Shown here one piece after another: positions 35,010-43,396 of a stretch of DNA of 64,000 bases. Location: the NCBI GenBank assembly GCA_049578505.1, contig JBAUMC010000090.1, positions 1 through 64,000 of the forward strand, in the 5' to 3' direction. Each line of letters opens with the position of its first letter. Position 1 is the first letter of the stretch. The notes below the pieces were generated by a model. The model worked only from the letters and a program-made list of their open reading frames with translations. It did not search any database and was not told where the DNA came from. The stretch comes from JAGVPT01 sp049578505. Lineage in GTDB: Bacteria > Bacteroidota > Ignavibacteria > UBA10030 > UBA8401. The translations under genes were made by a program, and so were the position numbers.

Positions 35010-36731
35010 ATCTGAGTCGACGCAATTCAACACGACAAGAGTGATGTCATCGGATTGAGGTGCACCCGAAGTGTACCGAGCAATCTCTTTTTGAATCTCA
35101 TCAACAACACCCTGGGCGCTCAAGGGCTCAATACTCCGCAAAAACTGCTCGACCCGCTCCTCGGTATAATCGTTACCGTCTATGTTCATTGCCTCACTTA
35201 TACCGTCCGTGAACATGACGATAATATCGCCCGGCAAAAGTTGAACTGTCCCTTCGATGTACGGCGCTGCCTCTTTGGTAACGCCGAGAATAATTCCTCC
35301 TTCCGACAGCCTCTCAATCGACTTATTTGCGCGCACGACGAATGGATGGTTATGGCCCGCATTCACATAGCGGAATATCTTCGTCTTCGGATCGAAAATC
35401 CCCCAGCAAAATGTGATGAATTTGTCGCTTCCGGTGTTCTCACAAATAAGCCGGTTAACACGCGAAGTCATTTCAGAGAGAGGAAGATTGAAATGGACAA
35501 GCGTTCGAATCGTCGCCTGCACGTTCGCCATCAACAGCGAAGCAGGCGTTCCCTTTCCCGAGACATCGCCAATCGCTATAACATAACTTCCATTTTCCAG
35601 AATAATGACATCATAATAATCGCCGCCAACTTGTTTCGAAGAAATGTTCAGCGCCGCGAGATCTAAACCACGAATCTTCGGGAGCGAGCGGGGAAGCAAT
35701 CCTTTTTGAATCTCACGGGCGATGTTTAACTCATTTTCCATCTTCTGCTTTTCGACCGCTTCATAAAAAAGGCGAGTGTTTTCCAATGAGATGATCGCTA
35801 GGTTCCCCAGGCTATAGATGAACTCAAGATCCGCGTTCGAATACGTTCCGCCCCTTAGACGCTCACCGAGACACATCACCCCTTTTACTTCATTCTGTAC
35901 TTGAAGCGGAATAATAGCGACGATACCTTGCGACTGGCAGAATTCGCGCAGACCAAGCAGAATTCTTTTCCGCTGAAGGTCGGAGACCAAAATGGGCGAA
36001 ATGATATTTTCAAACAATATCTGCTTGAATTCTGAAAGTCGCGGGGTGTCGATCCGCGAAGCGACCGTCTCCCCGTTCTTGAGGCACACTGCATAGCGTC
36101 CTGCGCCGACCTGCCCCATTAACGTAAACGTAAAAAGCTTAAGGAGTTTGTCCCTGTCAAAAATTGCGTTGAACTCCTTGCTCAATTCGAACAGCGTCCG
36201 CAGTTCCTGGATTTTTTCGTCGAGCGCCCGGTTGACGTTCTTTATTTCGGCAAACGCGATCCCTTTTTCGATTGCGGCTGCGGAAATGCTGATAATAGCC
36301 TCGACAAACCCCCTTTCTGTCGACGTGAGTTTTTCTTTTCCTGCTCGTTTTCCAATTCCGAAAAATCCGAGCACAACGCCGTGAGAGACAATCGGAAACA
36401 TCCTGACGATTCCGTTTTTAAAGAGCCGCGCTTCATCGGGACTCGAAGCACGTGAAAGGGAAAAGCCTCTCCGAAGAACACGGGGGAAAAAAAATTCCTT
36501 TGAGGAAACGTCTTCGGGAATTCCCTTGGAGTTTTCGATCCGAAAGTATTTTCCCTTTGACTTGATGAGCACGACACTTTTCGACAGCAAGAGTTTTCCC
36601 ATGAGTGTCAAAAGAACAGTGCCGAGGATAAATTTTAAGTCAAGAGAAGAATTGACGACGTTGCTGAACTCAAACAACGGCGTAATGTCGGCAAGGCGAT
36701 TGATATTCGGAGAATGAGAGGAATGTTTCAA
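34995..36731 (-). CDS. PP2C-type (SpoIIE/RsbU) serine phosphatase with GAF-like sensor domains
   Basis: This 578-residue soluble regulator has two GAF-like domains (about 20-165 and 190-330), a short coiled linker (KQKMENELNIAREIQKGLLP) and a C-terminal PP2C phosphatase domain. The metal-binding motifs are QVGGDYYDVI, IAIGDVSGKGTPASLLMA, VNAGHNHP and VMFTDGISEAMN with the closing PQSDDITLVVL. Such enzymes remove phosphate from a STAS antagonist to release a partner-switching circuit. The signal read by the GAF domains is unknown. Last gene of the four-gene module. Confidence 0.88.
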   Translation of the reverse strand: MKHSSHSPNINRLADITPLFEFSNVVNSSLDLKFILGTVLLTLMGKLLLSKSVVLIKSKGKYFRIENSKGIPEDVSSKEFFFPRVLRRGFSLSRASSPDEARLFKNGIVRMFPIVSHGVVLGFFGIGKRAGKEKLTSTERGFVEAIISISAAAIEKGIAFAEIKNVNRALDEKIQELRTLFELSKEFNAIFDRDKLLKLFTFTLMGQVGAGRYAVCLKNGETVASRIDTPRLSEFKQILFENIISPILVSDLQRKRILLGLREFCQSQGIVAIIPLQVQNEVKGVMCLGERLRGGTYSNADLEFIYSLGNLAIISLENTRLFYEAVEKQKMENELNIAREIQKGLLPRSLPKIRGLDLAALNISSKQVGGDYYDVIILENGSYVIAIGDVSGKGTPASLLMANVQATIRTLVHFNLPLSEMTSRVNRLICENTGSDKFITFCWGIFDPKTKIFRYVNAGHNHPFVVRANKSIERLSEGGIILGVTKEAAPYIEGTVQLLPGDIIVMFTDGISEAMNIDGNDYTEERVEQFLRSIEPLSAQGVVDEIQKEIARYTSGAPQSDDITLVVLNCVDSDNNDQ

Positions 36732-36763
36732 AGAAGACTGACCCTGGACGTTGACAATTCAAA

Positions 36764-36785
36764 CGGCTCATAAAAAATTGAGCCG
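36764..36785 (-). other. Intercistronic hairpin between anti-sigma kinase and phosphatase genes
   Basis: CGGCTCA (36764-36770) pairs with TGAGCCG (36779-36785) around an A/T loop. There is no T-tract, so it is more likely an mRNA-stability or partial-stop element than a terminator. Confidence 0.45.
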
Positions 36786-36791
36786 AGCACA

Positions 36792-37229
36792 TCAATGGAG
36801 ATATTTAACGAGCGTCACCACATTTTTTTCTGGATGAATCGAGTATTCTACTCTGTCCATCAATTTTTTCATCAAGTACATACCAAGTCCGCCCCTCTTG
36901 TAATGGGACATATATTCTTTCATGTTGGGAACGGGAACCTGAGTTGGATTAAAATGTTTTCCCCGATCTTCGATACGAATTTCAAATTCGGTTTTTTTCA
37001 TTGAAACGACGATGTCGATTTCCTTATCCGACGCATAGCTGTAGGCGTGTTTGATGATGTTCGTACATGCTTCATCTACCGCGAGGGCGATATTGTTGAT
37101 GTCATCCTCCTTGAACCCAAAGCCTTTTGCTGCGTCGGCGACAAACTCTCGCGCCATATTCAGCTTTTCCGTCCGGCTGGGGATACGTAAATTCAATCGA
37201 GTTATTTTTTGTTTACCGCGCTCGGTCAA
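36792..37229 (-). CDS. Anti-sigma-factor serine kinase-like ATPase (RsbW/SpoIIAB family)
   Basis: This 145-residue GHKL-fold protein phosphorylates a STAS antagonist and, when free, binds its target (a sigma factor or other regulator). The N box is ALAVDEACTNIIKHAY (about 48-63), the D/G1 region IRIEDRGKHFNPTQVPVPN, and the G2 box YKRGGLGMYLMKKLMDRVEY. Start is TTG with AAAGGAG nine bases upstream. No sigma factor gene lies next to it, so the output partner is unidentified. It is between the STAS gene and the GAF phosphatase. Confidence 0.88.
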   Translation of the reverse strand: MTERGKQKITRLNLRIPSRTEKLNMAREFVADAAKGFGFKEDDINNIALAVDEACTNIIKHAYSYASDKEIDIVVSMKKTEFEIRIEDRGKHFNPTQVPVPNMKEYMSHYKRGGLGMYLMKKLMDRVEYSIHPEKNVVTLVKYLH

Positions 37230-37267
37230 CGTTTCAATCTCCTTTTTCCCGTGTTATCCATGGATTC

Positions 37268-37633
37268 CTATTTGCTCGACTGCTTTTTGGCATCGAACTT
37301 TTTCACCGCCTCGTGTTCATCGGTGAAGATTTCGTACAACATTGGAAAACCGAGAAGGTCGAAGATATTGTACACTTTGGGCGACATGTTGGACAACTTG
37401 ATGTCTCCACCGCCTGTCCGGACATCTTCGATGAACGCCATGAATACTCCAAGGCCGGCGCTGGAGATGTACGCAAGGTCTTTGCAGTTGACCAGAATAT
37501 TGAACTTCTGTTCTTTGATGAGTTTTTGAAATGCTTCTTCAAGGTTGGGAGCGGTGTGCGCATCCAAGTATCCTTTCAAGTCCATCACATGGACTTTGCC
37601 GCTATCCCGGAACGAAATCTTGAATTCATTCAT
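37268..37633 (-). CDS. STAS-domain anti-sigma factor antagonist
   Basis: This 121-residue single-domain RsbV/SpoIIAA-type protein has VHVMDLKGYLDAHTAPNLEE, the phosphorylation loop NCKDLAYISSAGLGVFMAF (acceptor Ser about 60) and a C-terminal helical part with GFPMLYEIFTDEHEAVKKFD. GAGGAG eight bases before the ATG at 37633 fixes the start; the in-frame codon nine bases upstream overlaps that site. It is the presumed substrate of both the kinase downstream and the two PP2C phosphatases. Confidence 0.88.
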   Translation of the reverse strand: MNEFKISFRDSGKVHVMDLKGYLDAHTAPNLEEAFQKLIKEQKFNILVNCKDLAYISSAGLGVFMAFIEDVRTGGGDIKLSNMSPKVYNIFDLLGFPMLYEIFTDEHEAVKKFDAKKQSSK

Positions 37634-37673
37634 TAGTGTCACTCCTCACAATAATAGTTGAAAATCGTATCCC

Positions 37674-39770
37674 TCACCGGCGTGCCCCATTCCATTTTAC
37701 TACAAACACGGTGAGATCATCATCATACCCCTGGGCGTCCGTATAACTCCAGACGCGCTGAATTATTTCCTCTTTAATTTCTTCCGCAGAACTGGAGCGT
37801 TTTTCTTCCACAACGCTCTTCAAACGCTCGTAGCCAAACTCCTCTCCTGCAGCAGACCGGGACTCCGTTACGCCATCCGTATAAAATACGCAAACGTCGC
37901 CGGTCTTCATCATAATTTTTCTTTCTTCGAGTGAATCTTCAAATAATAATCCTACGCTCAATCCTAATCCCATGCCGGTAGGTGTAATGTACTCAATCGA
38001 TGAGGGAGTTGCGTACAACATAGGACAATGTCCTGCGCGAGAGAGAACAAGTTCGCCTGTAGAAGTATCCAGCACCGCATAAATTAAACTAATAAAGGAG
38101 TGTTTGTCAATGCTAGAGATTAGCGACTGATTGGCTTTAATGAGGAACGCTTTGGGAGATGAATAGATTGTGCTCAGCGACTGGAATATTCCCTTCACCT
38201 CCGCCATGTAAAAAGCAGCACCGACTCCTTTGCCTGAAACGTCGCCGATAACAATTCCGACATGGCGATCATCAAGAATCGCGATATCATAATAGTCGCC
38301 GCCGACTTCGAGGGCGGGGGCGGAGACGGCCCGCATATCGACATTAGGGAATGTCGGAAGAGTTTGCGGAAGAAGGCGTTTCTGCATTTCCTGTGCGAGG
38401 AGCAGCTCTCGCTGCAGGCGTTCTTTTTCAAGCGACTTCTGAATGAGCGTTGCATTCTCGATCGCGATCGTGACTTGGTCTGCAAACCCCGACAGTACTT
38501 CGATATCATCCTGATCGAAACCGAAATCCATTTGTTTTGTCGCGTAGAGGATTCCGATTAAGTTCTGATGCGATACCAGCGGTACCACCAATAATGATCC
38601 AACCTTTTTGAGCTTCATCATATACTTCGTCCGCCGGTCGTTGCTTACATCATCGATCAAGAGGACTTTTTTCGAGGAGAAAACAAGAGAGCGAATTGAG
38701 GCTGCGTCGCCGAATAGAATGTTCTGAATCTCCTCTGTGGTAATATTTCTCGCCGAGACAATTCCATTACCTTTGTGAGGTGACTTCCGCTCCGCCTCGT
38801 TCGGAAAAACTTCCAACCAGGAACTTGACGCCTCGCAGACTTCGAACGTCATTTTAGTAACAGTCTCGGCCAACTCGTTAAGGTCGAAGACCTGGGTAAT
38901 CAAACGGCTGAGATTGTGGAGGGAGCTAAGTTCGGTCTGTTTTCGGTCGAAGGCCTCGGCCGTCGGCAAATGGAAAAGTGTGCTGATAAACGACATGCCA
39001 AAATACACAGCGCCGAAGAGCGAGGTCAATTGCATAAACGTATGCAGCGGATAACTGAAATAGAGAAGCGCTTTCGCCAGGAAAGGCCTGTCGGAAATGG
39101 TGAGAAGAATGTTGATTACCATGAACGCAAAAAAAGCAAGCAAGGCGTAGACCATAGCGTAGATCTTTTCCCGCCGAGAGAGGTACGCGATCCATGATAA
39201 GCGGAAGGAATTAATGATGATCATGACGACGGAAAGAACGAAGAAGGCGAATGTGTACACCGAGAACTCAAGCGGCCTAAGATGGATTGTTGTTGCAGAT
39301 GTGGCGAAGAATAGGACGAGCAAAATCCAAAAATTGCGCCGTGTCCCCTTTTTCTTTTTGTACAGGAGCATGTCCTTGATGTTAAGTATCGTCAAGGCCG
39401 CTACAATGCCCGCGGCAATGCTCAGCACCGTTGAAAAAAGAATGGTAAGATAATCGCGGGGGAATAGTTTAAACGCGCGAGTTTCAAAATCATCGAAATG
39501 AAATAGGCTTGCAAAAATCGACAATCCGACAAAAAGCCCTGCCCATGCCGCAACTCTGCCGATTCGTTGAATCATCGTAGGCTGACGTTCTTTGATCAGC
39601 GTCATTATGTAGAACGTCCCCAGGACAAATGCAAGGATGACCAACACTCCGCGAACATAGGAAAAATTCCCAAGCTCGGCGTCGAGGCTTTTCATCGTTG
39701 CATCGATAACAAATACAGCGCTAAGGAGGAGGATGGAAACGAGGAGTGTTAGAAATCTTCTGATTTTCAT
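37674..39770 (-). CDS. Membrane-bound PP2C-type (SpoIIE/RsbU) phosphatase with GAF domain
   Basis: This 698-residue protein starts with about seven or eight transmembrane helices (residues 1-270), then a GAF-like domain (about 285-440), a coiled linker (LQRELLLAQEMQKRLLPQTL) and a PP2C domain (about 470-695). The PP2C motifs are EVGGDYYDIAILDD, VIGDVSGKGVGAAFYMAEV, LSRAGHCPML, VCVFYTDGVTESRS and DAQGYDDDLTVFVV. The membrane part probably senses an envelope or redox signal, which is inference. First gene of the module; it is followed by the STAS antagonist after 40 bp. Confidence 0.88.
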   Translation of the reverse strand: MKIRRFLTLLVSILLLSAVFVIDATMKSLDAELGNFSYVRGVLVILAFVLGTFYIMTLIKERQPTMIQRIGRVAAWAGLFVGLSIFASLFHFDDFETRAFKLFPRDYLTILFSTVLSIAAGIVAALTILNIKDMLLYKKKKGTRRNFWILLVLFFATSATTIHLRPLEFSVYTFAFFVLSVVMIIINSFRLSWIAYLSRREKIYAMVYALLAFFAFMVINILLTISDRPFLAKALLYFSYPLHTFMQLTSLFGAVYFGMSFISTLFHLPTAEAFDRKQTELSSLHNLSRLITQVFDLNELAETVTKMTFEVCEASSSWLEVFPNEAERKSPHKGNGIVSARNITTEEIQNILFGDAASIRSLVFSSKKVLLIDDVSNDRRTKYMMKLKKVGSLLVVPLVSHQNLIGILYATKQMDFGFDQDDIEVLSGFADQVTIAIENATLIQKSLEKERLQRELLLAQEMQKRLLPQTLPTFPNVDMRAVSAPALEVGGDYYDIAILDDRHVGIVIGDVSGKGVGAAFYMAEVKGIFQSLSTIYSSPKAFLIKANQSLISSIDKHSFISLIYAVLDTSTGELVLSRAGHCPMLYATPSSIEYITPTGMGLGLSVGLLFEDSLEERKIMMKTGDVCVFYTDGVTESRSAAGEEFGYERLKSVVEEKRSSSAEEIKEEIIQRVWSYTDAQGYDDDLTVFVVKWNGARR

Positions 39771-39848
39771 GAAAAACTATTGACGGAAAACGTGTGATGT
39801 TTACTTTACTTCGTTGAAAATGAGGGAAAGTTGCAGCCAATCGCATCA

Positions 39849-39877
39849 AAAATATCGAAAAGTAGGTTGAATAACAA
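39849..39877 (-). promoter_or_regulatory. Possible promoter of the partner-switching module
   Basis: On the minus strand: -35 TTGTTA (39872-39877), 17-bp spacer, -10 TATTTT (39849-39854). A competing pair TTGATT/TATTTC with the same spacing lies at 39914-39942. Confidence 0.4.
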
Positions 39878-39896
39878 GGAGTTTGCGATGTAGATA

Positions 39897-39954
39897 TCGG
39901 ACACATCACATGGGAAATAACAGGTCGAAATAAGTAAATCAAACAGGTGTCCGA
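39897..39954. promoter_or_regulatory. Widely spaced inverted repeat TCGGACAC/GTGTCCGA
   Basis: Perfect 8-bp arms at 39897-39904 and 39947-39954 with 42 bp between, bracketing a possible minus-strand promoter. Could be paired operator half-sites or a hairpin. Confidence 0.4.
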
Positions 39955-39983
39955 CTACTGGTTATATTCAACTCAAAAATGTA

Positions 39984-40012
39984 TTGCGCAGAATGGAAAT
40001 TTTTCGTACCTT
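39984..40012 (+). promoter_or_regulatory. Promoter for rpmB
   Basis: -35 TTGCGC (39984-39989), 17-bp spacer, -10 TACCTT (40007-40012), the same -10 as the arsR promoter; ~40-nt leader before the ATG. Confidence 0.55.
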
Positions 40013-40055
40013 AGTTATTATTCTAAGCATGTGAAGAAAGGAATTGTTCGATATT

Positions 40056-40247
40056 ATGGCAAAAGTCTGTGAAATATGTGGTAAAAAGCCGATAGCGGGG
40101 AACAATGTGAGCCACGCAAACAACAGATCGCCGCGCCGGTGGCTTCCGAATTTGCAGGAAGTTCGCGCAATGGTCAATGGCTCGGTCAAACGCGTAAGAG
40201 TGTGCAGCTCCTGCTTGAAGGCGGGAAAGATCCAAAAAGCGATTTGA
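40056..40247 (+). CDS. rpmB: 50S ribosomal protein L28
   Basis: This 63-residue large-subunit protein has MAKVCEICGKKPIAGNNVSH, then NNRSPRRWLPNLQ and VCSSCLKAGKIQK. The two CxxC pairs make it the zinc-binding form. The upstream in-frame start at 40044 gives a four-residue extension that does not fit the family. Transcribed alone: own promoter and a terminator 24 bp later. Confidence 0.96.
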   Translation: MAKVCEICGKKPIAGNNVSHANNRSPRRWLPNLQEVRAMVNGSVKRVRVCSSCLKAGKIQKAI

Positions 40248-40270
40248 ATTTGGCAGGGATCTATATATTG

Positions 40271-40305
40271 AAAAGGTCATCGTCAAGATGGCCTTTTTTG
40301 TTTTT
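40271..40305 (+). terminator. Terminator of rpmB
   Basis: AAAAGGTCATC pairs with GATGGCCTTTT (11 pairs including one T-G) around a 5-nt loop, then TTGTTTTT. Confidence 0.9.
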
Positions 40306-40405
40306 ATAAACCTCGGAACATTAACGCGATTTAATGAGCTACAACGACGGTACGCTTTCATGTTTCCATGAAATTACGTAGATTGAGCAGAATTGAGGAG
40401 TAGTA

Positions 40406-41029
40406 ATGTCCCCACCGAATCAACTCACACTGCTGCGAATCATACTAACACCAGCGTTTGCTTTGCTTCTGTTTACAGATTCACCGACAAACAAGCAAAT
40501 TGCACTATTGGTATTCTGCCTTGCGGCGTTAACGGATTGGTATGACGGATGGGTTGCACGGCGATGGGGTTACATTACCCACTGGGGAAAATTTCTCGAC
40601 CCGCTTGCGGACAAAGTATTAACGTCAGTTGCGTTTATTGCCTTCATTTTTATCGGGTATGCAAGCGCGTGGATGGTCTGGATAATCGTCATTAGGGATA
40701 TCCTTATAACATTGCTCCGGTCGTATTCCGAGTATAAGGGGAAACCCGTCGAGACGATAAAATTTGCAAGAACAAAAACATTCTGCCAATTAGTTGTCAT
40801 TTACCTGTTCCTTGTTGTTTATATCATCCGAAGCTCACCATCACTCTATGCTTCGTATGGCAAATGGGTTGAATTTATTGCAACCAAAGAAATCATGGTC
40901 GGGCTTATGTCGATCGTAACGTTTCTAACTGCATGGTCGGGAATTCTTTACCTCATTCAAAATCGGAATACAATTAAAGAATTGTTCATATCGAATGATC
41001 GAACCGCCGAAACAGGACAGCCCAACTAG
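40406..41029 (+). CDS. pgsA: CDP-diacylglycerol-glycerol-3-phosphate 3-phosphatidyltransferase
   Basis: This 207-residue inner-membrane enzyme makes phosphatidylglycerol phosphate. The CDP-alcohol phosphotransferase signature is complete at about 44-70 (DWYDGWVARRWG, then GKFLDPLADK), preceded by NQLTLLRIILTPAFALLLF. About five to six hydrophobic helices follow. GAGGAG precedes the ATG. Its 3' end overlaps pgpA by 35 bp, so the next two steps of the same pathway are translated from one message. Confidence 0.93.
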   Translation: MSPPNQLTLLRIILTPAFALLLFTDSPTNKQIALLVFCLAALTDWYDGWVARRWGYITHWGKFLDPLADKVLTSVAFIAFIFIGYASAWMVWIIVIRDILITLLRSYSEYKGKPVETIKFARTKTFCQLVVIYLFLVVYIIRSSPSLYASYGKWVEFIATKEIMVGLMSIVTFLTAWSGILYLIQNRNTIKELFISNDRTAETGQPN

Positions 41030-41504
41030 TTCGCATATTGCACACTCGCAACGTCCAGCCGTTTCTCCCCTCGTGAAGGTTTTTGCATCTGCCTTATTTT
41101 CAGGCTACGCACCGTTTGCTTCGGGAACGGTTGGCACGCTTGTCGGTATAATCTTTTACTTCATCCCTTCGTTCGAAGAAACTGCAATCCTGCTCCCGGC
41201 CTGCGCCATCGTGTTCGTTCTCGGCAGCCTTGCAGCCGATAAGATGGAAAGAGCTTACGGTCATGATCCTTCCGTAGTGACTATCGATGAAGTGTTGGGA
41301 ATATGGGTGAGCCTGCTCTTGCTGCCGAAATCCTACCTCATTATTGCAGCAGCTTTTTTTCTTTTCCGAGCTTTCGACGTTTTCAAGCCATGGCCGGCCC
41401 GTGTTTTTGACAAAATGCATGGAGGATGGAACATCATGCTTGACGACGTTGTCGCGGGTCTGTACACTAACATCATTCTTCAAATTGCAATCAGAATCTT
41501 TTAG
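40995..41504 (+). CDS. pgpA: Phosphatidylglycerophosphatase A
   Basis: This 169-residue membrane enzyme removes phosphate from phosphatidylglycerol phosphate. Family motifs: SGYAPFASGTVGTLVGIIFY near residue 37, VTIDEVLGIWVSLLLLPK, FRAFDVFKPWPARVFDKMHG and LDDVVAGLYTNI, with conserved acidic metal ligands. An N-terminal ~30-residue polar part overlaps pgsA. cinA starts 39 bp downstream. Confidence 0.92.
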   Translation: MIEPPKQDSPTSSHIAHSQRPAVSPLVKVFASALFSGYAPFASGTVGTLVGIIFYFIPSFEETAILLPACAIVFVLGSLAADKMERAYGHDPSVVTIDEVLGIWVSLLLLPKSYLIIAAAFFLFRAFDVFKPWPARVFDKMHGGWNIMLDDVVAGLYTNIILQIAIRIF

Positions 41505-41543
41505 CACATTCGTGTCGCCCGTTATCATTCATAGATCTTAACC

Positions 41544-42815
41544 ATGAACGCTGAGATCATCACAATTGGCGATGAGCTTCTGATCGGTCAAGTGATCAAT
41601 ACAAATCAAGCGTACCTTGCCGAGAAGCTTAACTCTGTAGGCGTTTTCGTCGAACGAATGACGACCGTCGGCGACAATCGCAGGGATATTCTTCAAGCGT
41701 TTCGTTCAGCATGGGAGGCGTACGACGTCGTTTGCGTAACGGGTGGACTCGGCCCGACACACGACGATATCACCAAAAAAATCGTGTGCGAATTTTTCGA
41801 TACCGATCTGGTGAGAAGCGAGGAAGTGTTCAATACCGTCAAAGCAAGATACGCAAATCGGAGCATGGCCTGGACAAAATCTGCGGAAGAGCAAGTGTTG
41901 GTCCCGCGCAAATGTAAAGTCCTCCGCAACAGCACCGGCACGGCGCCGGGGATGCTTTTCGAAGAGGAGAAAAACAAGAGGAAAAAATATTTTGTCGTCT
42001 TTCCGGGAGTCCCCTTCGAAATGAAAAGCATTGTCGATGAAGAGCTTCTGCCGTATTTTGAAAAGGAACATTTCGGAACCGTCGTCCGGCATAGAACACT
42101 TAAGACTACCGGAATAGCTGAATCGGTACTCGCAGAGCAAATTGGAGGTGTAGACGAAGTGATCGGAACGGACGGAACAACAACCCTTGCGTTTCTTCCC
42201 AACCCTCTCGGCACAAAACTGCGCATCACTGTTCGGGAAAGAACCGCCGAGGCAGCAGAAGAGAAATTAGCCTCGGCGGAAAGAATCATCAGAGAAAAAG
42301 CGCATAAGTTTATCTATAGCTCGGATGAGATGGATCTTGAAGACGTTGTCGGATCGCTTTTGTCGGAGCGGAACTTGACGCTTGCGGTCGCCGAATCGTG
42401 TACCGGGGGAATGATTGCTCATCGCATCACAAACGTTTCCGGAAGCTCAAACTATTTCAATCGGTCATTCGTGACATATTCAAACGAATCGAAAATCGAG
42501 CTGCTTTCAGTCCCAAAAGAACTCATCGAAGCGTATGGCGCTGTGAGCCGCGAAGCTGCCGTGGCAATGGCTGCTGGCGCTCGGACGAACGCCGGCGTAG
42601 ACATCGCACTTTCCACGACGGGAATTGCCGGACCGACGGGGGGCACGGCTGAGAAACCGGTTGGATTGGTATGGATCGGGTACGCAGACTCCGAAGGTTC
42701 CTTAGCGTTGAAATTCAATTTTGGCGACCATCGCCTTCGATTTAAAGAGCGGGCTTCGCAGGCAGCACTCGAGCTGCTTCGGCGAAAACTGCTGAAAATT
42801 GAAACTCAAAAATAG
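41544..42815 (+). CDS. cinA: CinA family protein (molybdopterin-binding-like domain plus NMN amidohydrolase domain)
   Basis: This 423-residue protein has an N-terminal MoCF-like domain (about 1-170: EIITIGDELLIGQVINTNQA, CVTGGLGPTHDDITK, PGVPFEMK) with ADP-ribose pyrophosphatase activity in some homologues. The C-terminal CinA domain (about 262-415: LAVAESCTGGMIAHRI, VTYSNESKIELL, STTGIAGPTGGTAEKPVGLV) deamidates nicotinamide mononucleotide. It probably recycles pyridine nucleotides; the old competence name reflects its place next to recA. thpR begins 6 bp downstream. Confidence 0.95.
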   Translation: MNAEIITIGDELLIGQVINTNQAYLAEKLNSVGVFVERMTTVGDNRRDILQAFRSAWEAYDVVCVTGGLGPTHDDITKKIVCEFFDTDLVRSEEVFNTVKARYANRSMAWTKSAEEQVLVPRKCKVLRNSTGTAPGMLFEEEKNKRKKYFVVFPGVPFEMKSIVDEELLPYFEKEHFGTVVRHRTLKTTGIAESVLAEQIGGVDEVIGTDGTTTLAFLPNPLGTKLRITVRERTAEAAEEKLASAERIIREKAHKFIYSSDEMDLEDVVGSLLSERNLTLAVAESCTGGMIAHRITNVSGSSNYFNRSFVTYSNESKIELLSVPKELIEAYGAVSREAAVAMAAGARTNAGVDIALSTTGIAGPTGGTAEKPVGLVWIGYADSEGSLALKFNFGDHRLRFKERASQAALELLRRKLLKIETQK

Positions 42816-42821
42816 CCTTCC

Positions 42822-43388
42822 ATGAAAGGCGGACGGACGTTCATCGGTATTTTTCCTCCTCCCCACATCCAATCAGCTATTGCGGAAATTCAATCGCCGC
42901 TTAAAATTGATGCGCCGATAATTCGTTGGGAAGCTCAGAAAAAATTCCACGTAACGATGAAGTTTTTAGGGGACGTTCAGCCGGAACAACTCAATCGACT
43001 TCTCCCCCTTCTCATCCAAGAAGGGCAATCAATGAACCAATTCACAATAACATTGGCGAACATCGGCTTTTTTCCCGCTACCCATTCGCCAAAAGTGGTG
43101 TGGATAGGCTCTTTGGGAGATGAGAACGTCCCTCTTTCGTCGTGCTTCTCGCATGTAGACAGCATGTGCATTGCTGCAGGTTTCAAAAAGGAAGAGCGCC
43201 AATTTCACCCGCACATTACTCTCGGCAGAGTAAAGGGAAAAATTTCCGAAAACTTGATTAAGAAGATTGAAAATACTACCTTTGAGCCATTACAATTCCT
43301 CTGCACCGAGTTGCTCATCATGAAAAGCGACCTCTCCCCCTCGGGTTCAGCATATTCACAACTATCAAATATTCCATTGAAACATTAG
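42822..43388 (+). CDS. thpR: RNA 2',3'-cyclic phosphodiesterase
   Basis: This 188-residue 2H-family phosphoesterase opens 2',3'-cyclic phosphates and can ligate 2'-5' in reverse. Both HxT motifs are present: FHVTMKFLGDV (about 45-55) and FHPHITLGRVK (about 127-137). RTFIGIFPPP marks the family start. It sits in the usual cinA-thpR-recA order; recA starts 8 bp later. Confidence 0.93.
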   Translation: MKGGRTFIGIFPPPHIQSAIAEIQSPLKIDAPIIRWEAQKKFHVTMKFLGDVQPEQLNRLLPLLIQEGQSMNQFTITLANIGFFPATHSPKVVWIGSLGDENVPLSSCFSHVDSMCIAAGFKKEERQFHPHITLGRVKGKISENLIKKIENTTFEPLQFLCTELLIMKSDLSPSGSAYSQLSNIPLKH

Positions 43389-43396
43389 GAGCTTTT

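Larger units (their letters stand above)
39771..40055. other. Divergent control region between the partner-switching module and rpmB
   Basis: 285 bp without ORFs. It holds a minus-strand promoter, a second possible minus-strand promoter (39914-39942), an 8-bp inverted repeat and the rpmB promoter, listed separately. Confidence 0.7.
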
